This document shows, one piece after another, positions 1 through 7,245 of a stretch of DNA of 64,000 nucleotides; the first letter of the stretch is position 1, and each line of letters opens with the position of its first letter. The stretch lies in the NCBI RefSeq assembly GCF_019793435.1, contig NZ_JAILYH010000007.1:1-64000 (forward strand), given 5' to 3'. Made by a program: the position numbers and the translations under genes. The notes beneath the pieces were generated by a model. The model was not told the DNA's origin and did no database searches. It worked only from the letters and a program-made list of their open reading frames with translations. Origin of the DNA: Rhizobium redzepovicii. Lineage in GTDB: Bacteria > Pseudomonadota > Alphaproteobacteria > Rhizobiales > Rhizobiaceae.

Positions 1-21
1 ACAATAAGCATCCAAACAAAA

Positions 22-44
22 AGCCTCCGATGAAACCGGAGGCT
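22..44 (-). terminator. Intrinsic terminator of the capH-capP operon
   Basis: Two perfect 8-base arms (AGCCTCCG and CGGAGGCT) enclose a 7-base loop. Read on the minus strand, the stem is followed at once by a T-rich run. It lies about 80 bases past the metallopeptidase stop codon, so it fits a rho-independent terminator for that operon. Confidence 0.75.
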
Positions 45-121
45 GTTGTAACCCCATCGCAGATGGGGGTCCCGTTTGGACGCCGATCACCCCAAATGCG
101 GGGTCCTTATTCCATGCCTAA

Positions 122-730
122 TCACACCCAGAGCGCGAATCCATCGACTGATGCGATCGCGATCGCCCGCGTCTTAGTATATTCCAGCCATCTGAGCGTG
201 GCCGCTGTCAACGACACCCCATATCTCTCGGTGGCTTCGCCCAGGCGATCGAGGCCCGCCAGGTTGTCGGACGGGATGAATTTTCGGAAATCGTCGAGCG
301 GCATCAGGAGCGTGGCCGCAAACTCGTTCGCCTCCTTCTCGATGTTCCGACCGACGCCGTGTTCAACGGCGTCCTTTGAGCAGTAGAAGCCGCCATCGAA
401 ATTGGGATCGTCGTCGACAAGATTTCGATGAAGCACGAAATGCCCCAGCTCATGCGCAATAGTGTAGGCTCGTCGGCCTGCACTCTGTTTCCGATTGTAC
501 ATGATCGCCCAGCGCCGCGGCTTGCTTTCGCCGGGAACCAGTGCACCCTCGCAGTCTGGAAGATCATCGGCGACGATCCTCTCTATATGGCTGCTCGGTT
601 CAATTTGCTTGGTGTATTCGAGGGCGAGTTCGGCGACGTTAACAGGACCCCGTTCGAACCGGTCAGCGCCGAGGACTGTATTCAGCATAAGAGAGATGTT
701 GTTTGCGGCGCTACGGGGCGACTTAGTCAT
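122..730 (-). CDS. capP: ImmA/IrrE-family metallopeptidase, CapP-like CBASS regulator
   Basis: This is a 202-residue zinc protease-like protein of the ImmA/IrrE family. The HELGH motif lies at residues 93-97, and a downstream EKEANEFA segment (about 131-138) supplies the likely third zinc ligand. The start at 730 was chosen because its ATG overlaps the stop of the upstream XRE gene by 8 bases, which suggests translational coupling; a longer reading frame back to 859 has no support. Such peptidases usually cleave the repressor encoded beside them. A repressor plus ImmA-like peptidase placed divergently from CBASS core genes matches the known CapH-CapP arrangement, where CapP cuts CapH in response to DNA damage. 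The role here is inferred from that synteny; the gene symbol is by analogy. Confidence 0.8.
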   Translation of the reverse strand: MTKSPRSAANNISLMLNTVLGADRFERGPVNVAELALEYTKQIEPSSHIERIVADDLPDCEGALVPGESKPRRWAIMYNRKQSAGRRAYTIAHELGHFVLHRNLVDDDPNFDGGFYCSKDAVEHGVGRNIEKEANEFAATLLMPLDDFRKFIPSDNLAGLDRLGEATERYGVSLTAATLRWLEYTKTRAIAIASVDGFALWV

Positions 731-1055
731 CGTCAGCCTTTCCTCCCATAAGCTTTGCCATAGCTCGAATCTTTTTCCGGGTGCCTTCCGACATCTGGCT
801 GTATTCCCGGAAGAATGCCTTGTCCTCGGCGTCGGCCAGCGTGACTTCTTCGCGTCCAATCAGATAATCGGTCGTGACTCCAAGGACTGCGGCAATGTCT
901 GCGAGCTTTTCTGCACTGGGGCGCGGAGGATCCTTGTTCTCCAACTCCCATATGTAACTCTTCGAAGAGGCAGTTGCGGTTGCGAGCTGATCGAGCGTCA
1001 ACCCCTTCGCCGTGCGTAGCTCCTTGATTCTTTTGCCGAATGTTGGTTGTGCCAT
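723..1055 (-). CDS. capH: XRE-family repressor, CapH-like
   Basis: This is a 110-residue protein with an XRE/Cro helix-turn-helix domain at about residues 7-66, followed by a short charged C-terminal tail that could be the dimerisation or cleavage region. The start at 1055 removes an unlikely 26-residue extension that would reach into the promoter region. It is the first gene of a two-gene operon with the ImmA-like peptidase, overlapping it by 8 bases. It is divergent from the CBASS operon, so it probably represses both directions from the 180-base gap, where a perfect palindrome lies at 1156-1167. The HTH fold is clear; the regulatory partner is inferred from context. Confidence 0.8.
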   Translation of the reverse strand: MAQPTFGKRIKELRTAKGLTLDQLATATASSKSYIWELENKDPPRPSAEKLADIAAVLGVTTDYLIGREEVTLADAEDKAFFREYSQMSEGTRKKIRAMAKLMGGKADDD

Positions 1056-1155
1056 GATGGGACCGTTCTTGGTTTTTGTTGTTCGGTGTAGAAGTATCCT
1101 ACGGCCCTTGACTCTGGAAGGCAACGCTCCCATCTTGTTCGGAGTAGCGATACTT

Positions 1156-1167
1156 TAACTTAAGTTA
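1156..1167. promoter_or_regulatory. Probable CapH operator in the CBASS promoter region
   Basis: TAACTTAAGTTA is a perfect 12-base palindrome between the divergent repressor and CBASS genes. A looser inverted pair, AAGTATC near 1092 and GATACTT just before the palindrome, brackets the rest of the gap. TTGTTC at 1135-1140 could be a -35 element, which would put the palindrome over the -10 region. This is a typical position for repression. Confidence 0.45.
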
Positions 1168-1189
1168 GAGTGAACAAAAGGGAGCCAGC

Positions 1190-1267
1190 ATGCGTGTGAA
1201 CATTGTGAAGTCGAAGAAACCTCCAAAGGAAATCGAACATGAACATGAGTGCCTTCACTGGGATTGA
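1190..1267 (+). CDS. Possible 25-residue leader peptide overlapping the CD-NTase start
   Basis: An ATG at 1190 follows a strong AGGGAG ribosome site at a 5-base spacing, better than the AAAGGA site before the nucleotidyltransferase. It opens a 25-codon frame that ends at 1267, after the nucleotidyltransferase start at 1239 and in a different frame. The peptide is basic in its first half and His/Glu-rich in its second. It could be a regulatory upstream frame whose translation tunes CBASS production, or a chance frame. No homology is recognised. Confidence 0.3.
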   Translation: MRVNIVKSKKPPKEIEHEHECLHWD

Positions 1268-2492
1268 TCCGTTTCTCGATCCGGCCGACCGGATCCTGGC
1301 GCAGATCGCGTTCAACATTCAGCTTCCGCCTTCGCTGCACGGCAAAGCGATCAGCCGCTACGAAGCCGTACGTCGCCATCTCGAGGCGACCACTTTCTTC
1401 AGCGACGGCATCGAGCATTTCTACCCCCAGGGATCCATGGCCATCGATGCCACGATCTCGACGCGGGGAACCGACGACGAATACGACATCGACATCATCG
1501 CCCAGCTTGCCGCACGGTACCGCCGGCTCGGTCCGCTCGGGGTGCTTTTGACACTCGAGGCTGCCCTGAGCGACTACCCGGTCGAGAAGGTCATCCGGCA
1601 GACGCGCTGCGTCACTCTCATCTACGCCGACAAGATGCATCTCGACGTCAGCGCCGCCTTTCGGGAAGGTGGTACCCCCGAGCGACGCAGCCAGATCATG
1701 CATGCGAAGGGACCGAATCCTTCTGCCGACGACTGCGAGGTGCCGAGCAATGCATATGGCTTTGCCGAGCACTACAAGGAACGGACGCCTGTCGAAACCG
1801 CTGTCACTGAAGCCTTCAGGCGCAAGTGGGAAGTCTACGACAGGATTCGCGCCGACGCGGAAGTTGATGAGGTTCCCGATCAGACACCCTTCGTCGTCAA
1901 GAACACGGCGACGCTCGCGCTGCAGCTCGTGAAGCGCCACAGGAACATCACCTACGACCGCAAGCGCCGTACCGGCAGGATGGCACCCTCCGTGCTGCTC
2001 GCCCATTACGCAGCATGCTCCGCCGTGCCTAACAGAACGTTGACCGACGCACTGATTACTCTGTGCAATCTTCTCATCGTCGACATCCGTAGGGCAACTT
2101 CGCTTGGAAGGACTCTTGTCGTCGTGAATCCCACCTGGGATCAGGACGAGTTCACCGATCGCTGGCCCGAATCCATCGCGCAGCAGGAAGAATTTGCAGG
2201 CGATCTCGTCGAGTTAGTGACGGCGGTCGATCAAGTCCGCTCCGGCAAGCTGGATCCTATCGACGTTCCCAAGCGGCTTCGCCAGCTCTTCGGCGACTAT
2301 GTCGTGACCGAGGCGATCCGGAAGCTTGCCCAGGACAACGGCGACGCCGTCCGGGGCGCAACGCAGAGCTATACGAAAACGGGCGGAATCCTGCTGCCGG
2401 CTTCCGCAGTAGCCACGCCAGCGCTGGCGTCACCGAAGACGGCGTCGCCAATCAGCGCCAGCAGGCACGACTTCTTCGGGGACCCGGTTTGA
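1239..2492 (+). CDS. CBASS cGAS/DncV-like nucleotidyltransferase (CD-NTase)
   Basis: This 417-residue protein should make a cyclic di- or trinucleotide second messenger after phage infection. The nucleotidyltransferase core shows GS at residues 65-66, the paired acids D83 and D85 in a DEYDIDI context, and a third acidic residue D136 in MHLDVSAA. This is the G[GS]...DxD...D pattern of SMODS/cGAS-like enzymes. ATG 1239 is preceded by AAAGGA; a second in-frame ATG lies two codons later. Its stop overlaps the E2 gene by one base (TGATG), placing it first in a tight three-gene operon. The C-terminal tail is Ala/Ser/Pro-rich and ends in Gly-Asp-Pro-Val. In type II systems this tail is the site of E2-dependent modification. 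The nucleotide product cannot be read from the sequence. Confidence 0.9.
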   Translation: MNMSAFTGIDPFLDPADRILAQIAFNIQLPPSLHGKAISRYEAVRRHLEATTFFSDGIEHFYPQGSMAIDATISTRGTDDEYDIDIIAQLAARYRRLGPLGVLLTLEAALSDYPVEKVIRQTRCVTLIYADKMHLDVSAAFREGGTPERRSQIMHAKGPNPSADDCEVPSNAYGFAEHYKERTPVETAVTEAFRRKWEVYDRIRADAEVDEVPDQTPFVVKNTATLALQLVKRHRNITYDRKRRTGRMAPSVLLAHYAACSAVPNRTLTDALITLCNLLIVDIRRATSLGRTLVVVNPTWDQDEFTDRWPESIAQQEEFAGDLVELVTAVDQVRSGKLDPIDVPKRLRQLFGDYVVTEAIRKLAQDNGDAVRGATQSYTKTGGILLPASAVATPALASPKTASPISASRHDFFGDPV

Positions 2493-2950
2493 TGTCGTTC
2501 CTTCCGTACACCATCGAGGAGCAGGCCGCCGCCATGAGCGCGGCGTGGCCCTTGTTCGCACAGCGTCGTTTCCGCGCTGAAGCCATCATCTGGCGCGGCA
2601 TGCTGAAGCCGCATAGCCGGCCCTACGAAGTCGAGATCGCATACAGCATGGACATGGTGCTCGACGGCCCCGAGGTAAGAGTGCTTTCTCCAGGCCTGAC
2701 GCGCCTTCCGGGCAATCCGGAAGGATCGATACCCCACGTCTATAACCGCGACAACGATCCAGTGCTCTGCCTGTTTGACCCTGCTCGAGAGCAGTGGAGC
2801 GGCTGGCGGCTGGTGTCCGAAACGACCGTGCCTTGGGCGATCGACTGGCTGGCTTGTTACGAATTCTGGCTTATGACGGGCGTCTGGGACGGTGGCGGCC
2901 GCCATCCTCCCTCGAATGGACGCCGCATTAACGTTGAGAACCGCCCATGA
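2492..2950 (+). CDS. Stand-alone E2-like conjugating protein of short type II CBASS
   Basis: This 152-residue protein resembles the bacterial E2 (ubiquitin-conjugating) fold found in CBASS operons. The candidate catalytic cysteine is C93 in a VLCLFDP segment followed by a Trp-containing turn (QWSGW). A Trp-rich C-terminal helix spans about residues 105-132. The position between a CD-NTase and a patatin effector supports the call. No E1 or JAB peptidase gene is visible, which defines the short type II layout. ATG 2492 overlaps the CD-NTase stop; the TTG at 2489 is a less likely start. Its probable role is to prime or modify the CD-NTase C-terminus. The assignment rests on the cysteine motif and the operon, as overall similarity to eukaryotic E2 is low. 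Confidence 0.75.
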   Translation: MSFLPYTIEEQAAAMSAAWPLFAQRRFRAEAIIWRGMLKPHSRPYEVEIAYSMDMVLDGPEVRVLSPGLTRLPGNPEGSIPHVYNRDNDPVLCLFDPAREQWSGWRLVSETTVPWAIDWLACYEFWLMTGVWDGGGRHPPSNGRRINVENRP

Positions 2951-3990
2951 CCTATAATCCTCCGCGGCGTTCGGACGGAACGATCGAGCACACCCGAATC
3001 AAGCAACCGTGGCCGAAGGACCGGCCTTTCCGCATTCTGTCGCTCGACGGCGGGGGCATCAGGGGACTGTTCGGCGCCTCATATCTGGCCGAGATCGAGC
3101 GAAAGTATCTGGGCGGCGAATCCATCGCGGATCATTTCGACATGGTCGCGGGAACCTCCACAGGAGGGATTATCGCGCTCGGCCTTGCATCCGGGAAAAC
3201 CGCAGCCGAAATATCGAAGATCTACACCGAGAGGGGAGAGTTCATCTTTCCGGAGCCCGGTTTCGTGATGGGTCCCTGGCACTGGCTGAAGTCTCTCTTC
3301 CGTCCCAAGCACCGTGGCACGAACCTGCGCGATGAACTGCTTCGCGTATTCGATCAGGAGGTCTTGGGCGCCGCGACCTGCCGCGCTGTCATCCCGTGCT
3401 TCGAAGGGAAGTACGGGGAACCCTTCATCTATAAGACGCCGCATCATCCCGACTACAAGATGGACCGACACAAGGCATTCGTGGACGTTGCGCTCCATAC
3501 GGCAGCCGCGCCGTCGTATCTTTCCGCCGTCGACAGTCACGGGTATCTGATGCTCGATGGTGGGATCTGGGCCAACAATCCGATCATGAACGCCCTGGTC
3601 GATGTGCTCGCGTGCTACGACGTACCTCGCGAGAACATTCGTATCCTATCGATCGGAACGGGCGATGAGACGGTAAAGCTGGCGAAGCAGCACCTTGAGG
3701 GAGGCAAGCTGGCCTGGGGGGTCTCGCGGAAGGTCCCGCTGCTGTTTCGGCTCGCGTGCCGCGCACAGAGCAAGAATGCACTTGGCCAGGCCTATCTGCT
3801 CGTCGGAAAGCCCAACGTCCTGCGAGTTGATCTCGACGAACGTGAGCAACATATGGATCTCGATGACGTACGGCGCGCCAAGCAGGAACTTCCAAATTTT
3901 GCGCGTGCGCAGGCGGAGGCGAACGGTCTACTCGTCAGGCAGATGTTCCTCGATACGCGCGCAGATCCATATGTAGCCTGCGCCGCATAG
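2947..3990 (+). CDS. capV: Patatin-like phospholipase, CBASS effector
   Basis: This 347-residue patatin-family lipase should degrade membrane phospholipids when bound by the CD-NTase product, killing or arresting the infected cell. The glycine-rich oxyanion loop DGGGIRG is at residues 34-40, the nucleophile elbow GTSTG at 69-73 (Ser71), and the catalytic Asp in a DGG motif at 204. All parts of the Ser-Asp dyad are intact. The ATG overlaps the E2 stop as ATGA, so the three genes are translationally coupled. CapV-type effectors of this size are known to be activated by cyclic GMP-AMP, but ligand choice here is unproven. Confidence 0.9.
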   Translation: MTYNPPRRSDGTIEHTRIKQPWPKDRPFRILSLDGGGIRGLFGASYLAEIERKYLGGESIADHFDMVAGTSTGGIIALGLASGKTAAEISKIYTERGEFIFPEPGFVMGPWHWLKSLFRPKHRGTNLRDELLRVFDQEVLGAATCRAVIPCFEGKYGEPFIYKTPHHPDYKMDRHKAFVDVALHTAAAPSYLSAVDSHGYLMLDGGIWANNPIMNALVDVLACYDVPRENIRILSIGTGDETVKLAKQHLEGGKLAWGVSRKVPLLFRLACRAQSKNALGQAYLLVGKPNVLRVDLDEREQHMDLDDVRRAKQELPNFARAQAEANGLLVRQMFLDTRADPYVACAA

Positions 3991-4192
3991 AGCGACTAAA
4001 CTAGCGGCAGCGCGAGTGACCTGGACACTTATGCCGCTGCTAGCTCGGGTCACCTTCGTAGGGGCGTTCTGGGATGGAACTCCTGGCATATGGGCTTCAT
4101 CATCGCGATGGCCGGGGAGTGCCTAGTGAGTTCACGCCTGATCAATGACCGCATCTCTGCAGCCAGGGAACGGCAATCACGAATTCGAGCTA
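3991..4192. other. Non-coding gap between CBASS operon and IS630 element
   Basis: No gene is seen. Imperfect inverted segments (GCGGCAGC near 4007 and GCCGCTGC near 4033) could end CBASS transcription, but there is no T-run. The right edge is the TA target dinucleotide of the IS630 element. Confidence 0.4.
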
Positions 4193-5234
4193 GAGCGTTT
4201 CATGTTTTGACCGAAGCGCATCCTGCGTTAGCGAAGTAGTTGGCGCATTCGTCTGGCTTGATGGTGTCTGCGAGGTGGCCGAGATGGCGCCAGGTGTCCT
4301 CGACGGTTCGCTTTTGGGCCTGGCGCATCCAATGCTTGATCTTGGCGAAGGCCTGCTCGATCGGATTGAGGTCGGGGGAGTATTTCGGCAGGAACCACAA
4401 CCTCGCCCCGGCCGCCGTGACGGCATCGCGGATGGCCTTGGCTTTGTGGGAACCGAGATTGTCGAGGATGACGATGTCGCCGGGCTTGAGGTCGGGATCA
4501 ACTGCTGGCGGACATAGGCAAGGAAACACTCGCCATTGATCGGACCGTCGAAGACGCAATGGTGAGCTCGTCGCAGCGCAAGGCGCCGAGGAAGGTCAGC
4601 GTGCGCCAGCGGCCATGCGGTGCAAAGCCGCGCAGCCTCTTGCCCTTCGGTCCCCAGCCGCGCGAGGGCGCCATGTTGGTTCTGATCCAGGTTTCGTCGA
4701 TGAACACCAGCCGTTTCGGATCGAAGCGGTCTTGCCAAGCCTTCCAGCGCGCTCGGCGCCGGGCAATGTCGGCGCGGCCCTGCTCAAGGGCGAACAAGGT
4801 GTTTTTTAAACCTCAGGCCTTCGCGGCGCATGAACTGCCAGATGGCATTGTGGGAGACGGTGATGCCGCGGGCGGCCAGTTCGTCCTTCAGGCGGTGCAG
4901 CGTCAGGTGCGAGGTCTGTTCGATCCGCTCGACGATGAAGGCACGATGCGGTTCCAAAATACGCCGGCGATGGCCGCCCATCTTGCCGGGCGACACGCTG
5001 CCGGTCGCTCGATAGCGCTGCGACCACTTCGCCACAGACGAGACGGCAATGTCGAACCGATCTGCCACGGTCCGACAGCTCTGCCCGGCCGCAACGGCTG
5101 CAACAACACGCTCGCGAAGGTCATTCGAATAGGGTCGTGTCATGGATGCTGGCCTCCATTCCAGCATCCATGATGAATCACAAATCCGATGATTCGGGAA
5201 TCCTGCCCCGATTCCGAAAAGCAAGGAACCGCTC
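4193..5234 (-). mobile_element. IS630-family insertion sequence, decayed
   Basis: The element is about 1042 bases long, the usual IS630 size. It is flanked by TA on both sides (4191-4192 and 5235-5236), the expected target duplication. Its ends are imperfect inverted repeats: the left end reads GAGCGTTTCATG and the right end, reversed, GAGCGGTTCCTTG. It contains one frameshifted transposase. It inserted between the CBASS operon and the recombinase operon, 42 bases past the end of the latter. Confidence 0.8.
4200..5143 (-). pseudogene. IS630-family transposase, multiply frameshifted
   Basis: The N-terminal part (5143 to about 4790) starts MTRPYSNDLRERVV and holds the helix-turn-helix segment. 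The DDE catalytic part follows in three different frames. The first shift is at an A-run near 4800-4810 and could be the programmed orfA/orfB slippage known in this family. The second is near 4550, where the frame changes between a LGALRCDE segment and FDGPINGE. The third is near 4495, between RQQLIPT and KPGDIVILDN. The acidic residues FIDETW, LDN and NPIEQAF are recognisable. The last two shifts look like small deletions, so the transposase should be inactive. Confidence 0.85.
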
Positions 5235-5277
5235 TAGTCGACTCTGGTTTTGTCCCCTTGACCATCTCTTTTGCTCA

Positions 5278-6747
5278 TCACGGGTTGAGAGAAAGTTCGA
5301 GTTCTTCCAGCGAACGAAACATATTCGATTCCTTTCGAGGCTTGCCACCCGCTTCCATCAAAATTCGTTTCAACTCAGCACGCACCCACTCTGCGTTTTC
5401 ACCTTCGTAAACGTCGGTGAGGCCTCGAAGCACCGCCGCATCCTCGGTATCGCGAACAAGCACCGGCTCGCCGTTGTAGGCGTTTTCTTGGTTGACAATG
5501 TCGTTGAGGTAACTCCCCAGTGTCTCTACACTTAGGTGGCCCATCATGTCACGTGCGAGCGCCAGAACGACGTCGGGCTGCCACGCTCTGCCATTAAGCG
5601 CCCTGTCTCGAAGATAGAGATCGCGCACTACCTCTTGGCAAAATGTTGCCCTCAGCCGATGTCCGCTGCCGGGGATCATGCAACGTTTGAAAATGCTCGA
5701 CATCTTGTTGCTGATCGAATCACTTTGAAGCGCAGAGCCTGTCTTGTACGACAGGAATATCTCATCCGGCGGCTTGTAGGAATTGCGTCTTCGTCGCCGC
5801 TTCTCGATAAACTGAATGCGCTCAGCCCAAACGTAATCCAACAGTTCCATCAAAAGGCCGATGGGCACAGGTGCTAGACGCGACGAGCCCCCTTTCTCGA
5901 CGATAGAAACTGGAACGAACTTTCTTCTCTGAAGAAGCATTTCGTTGAGGGCAGATTTCACTTCGAGCTGCGTCTTCCAGTCGTCGTTTGCGTCTTTAAG
6001 TCTCGTGTTAAGACCCCGCTTCAAGAACACGGCTTCTTCACTTAAAGCCGCATAGATAGCACTCAGGCATACGTTGGAGCAGCCTATCGCCCGAAATCCG
6101 GCAAAACGCATTAAGTTCGCCACCAGAAACCAGGTGCTTCGACGATTCAGATCAACTTCAATCTGGGTCGATGTAATTATCTCCCCTGCCTCTTCGTCGC
6201 TCGGGGTGGGGCGACCCTTTCGTATTTTTTGTTTTTGCTCTTCCCGATACTGCACCGAGATGGGCGTGCTGTGGTCGTCGATTTTATACCCAATCCTCTT
6301 AAGGTGAATCGTGGCGAGCGTATCACCTCGTCGCTCGCGAAGGACGACGCCTGGCTCCTTTGCAAGGAAACGATAAAAAGCCAGTATGGTATTAAGCTTG
6401 GCTCCATCTGTTTCGGTATAGTTGACTTTGCTTAAAGGATTGAAAGTCACCACGTTTCCGAAACGTGAGCACCCGGACGCTGCATAATTCTTCAGGTCGT
6501 CTACGTCCGCCTCTCTGAAGCTGATGGCGTTGAAAAAAAGATAATCCCAAAAATCCGCCAACGCATAAGCGGCCTTTTCGACCGTCCGCCATCCGGCGCC
6601 GTCAAGTGCTAAGGTAGTAAGGTAGCGGTTCAAGGCATTGACGTTGCCCTCGCGTTGGTTAAAGCAAGTCACGAGCTTGCTCACCTTTCGTCCACCAACC
6701 CGTAGATTAGACGCTCTCGCGATCACTCGTGTCGCAGCAAGTTCCAT
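5278..6747 (-). CDS. Tyrosine recombinase, last gene of the island integrase operon
   Basis: This 489-residue site-specific recombinase probably catalyses integration or excision of the island. Its C-terminal catalytic domain carries the full residue set: R219 (FAGFRAIG), a candidate Lys near 285, H363-x-x-R366 (GHRLR), H404 (MGHL) and the nucleophile Y413 in a GSYL context. The start at 6747 was chosen over 6762 because it forms a TGATG overlap with the upstream small gene. It is the fourth gene of a minus-strand operon with two other large recombinase-type genes. Such multi-recombinase modules resemble Tn554 TnpA/B/C and the trio modules of RIT and GInt elements; the exact family is not established here. 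Confidence 0.85.
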   Translation of the reverse strand: MELAATRVIARASNLRVGGRKVSKLVTCFNQREGNVNALNRYLTTLALDGAGWRTVEKAAYALADFWDYLFFNAISFREADVDDLKNYAASGCSRFGNVVTFNPLSKVNYTETDGAKLNTILAFYRFLAKEPGVVLRERRGDTLATIHLKRIGYKIDDHSTPISVQYREEQKQKIRKGRPTPSDEEAGEIITSTQIEVDLNRRSTWFLVANLMRFAGFRAIGCSNVCLSAIYAALSEEAVFLKRGLNTRLKDANDDWKTQLEVKSALNEMLLQRRKFVPVSIVEKGGSSRLAPVPIGLLMELLDYVWAERIQFIEKRRRRRNSYKPPDEIFLSYKTGSALQSDSISNKMSSIFKRCMIPGSGHRLRATFCQEVVRDLYLRDRALNGRAWQPDVVLALARDMMGHLSVETLGSYLNDIVNQENAYNGEPVLVRDTEDAAVLRGLTDVYEGENAEWVRAELKRILMEAGGKPRKESNMFRSLEELELSLNP

Positions 6748-7241
6748 CAGTACAAATCCCACGCCGACGTAAGGTATTTGCTCTTTGGCGATAATCGAGC
6801 GATCTCATCCCTGAACTCTGACGCGAACATCAGCAGCCGCGTCAATTGTTCTGACTGCGCGGCGACAACGGCTTTCAAAGACTTTACGGTGTCACCAGGC
6901 GCCAGCGATCCGACTGCCACCTCGAGTTCGGACAGTTTTCTTCGCACCTCGTTTAAGCGCTCGCGCAGAAGCTTATATCCTTGCGGGCATTTTGGAGAAG
7001 TCAGTGTTGGATCCGAGAACTTGAAAATCCCTCGGCCTGGATCGTCCCACTCTCGGAAGTCTTCCAGCGTTTTCGGCCAGTAATCTGGGAGCTTCTTCGC
7101 ACTCTTGGCGATCTCGTACGACCTCTCCATCGCTTCTACCTTCACACGGAAGGTTTCCAGCACAAATGGGCCCTTTTTTCCCTTACTGAGCGACTTGGCT
7201 CGCGACGGCTGTTTTTTCAGCGCAGATGATTCTATTGCCAT
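6747..7241 (-). CDS. Small accessory protein of the recombinase operon
   Basis: This 164-residue protein is basic in its first 25 residues. From about 85 to 150 it has a heptad-like, Leu/Glu/Arg-rich stretch that could form a coiled coil. It lies between two large recombinase genes, 4 bases after one and overlapping the other by a single base, so it is almost certainly co-translated with them. A GGAG site precedes the start. In Tn554 a small third protein (TnpC) affects the orientation and efficiency of transposition, and GInt modules also carry a small extra gene. A similar helper role is an inference; no catalytic motif is visible. Confidence 0.6.
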   Translation of the reverse strand: MAIESSALKKQPSRAKSLSKGKKGPFVLETFRVKVEAMERSYEIAKSAKKLPDYWPKTLEDFREWDDPGRGIFKFSDPTLTSPKCPQGYKLLRERLNEVRRKLSELEVAVGSLAPGDTVKSLKAVVAAQSEQLTRLLMFASEFRDEIARLSPKSKYLTSAWDLY

Positions 7242-7245
7242 TGCA

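Noticed and set aside
1155..2006. Minus-strand frame opposite the CD-NTase
   Set aside because: Antisense shadow; it would also cross the CBASS promoter.
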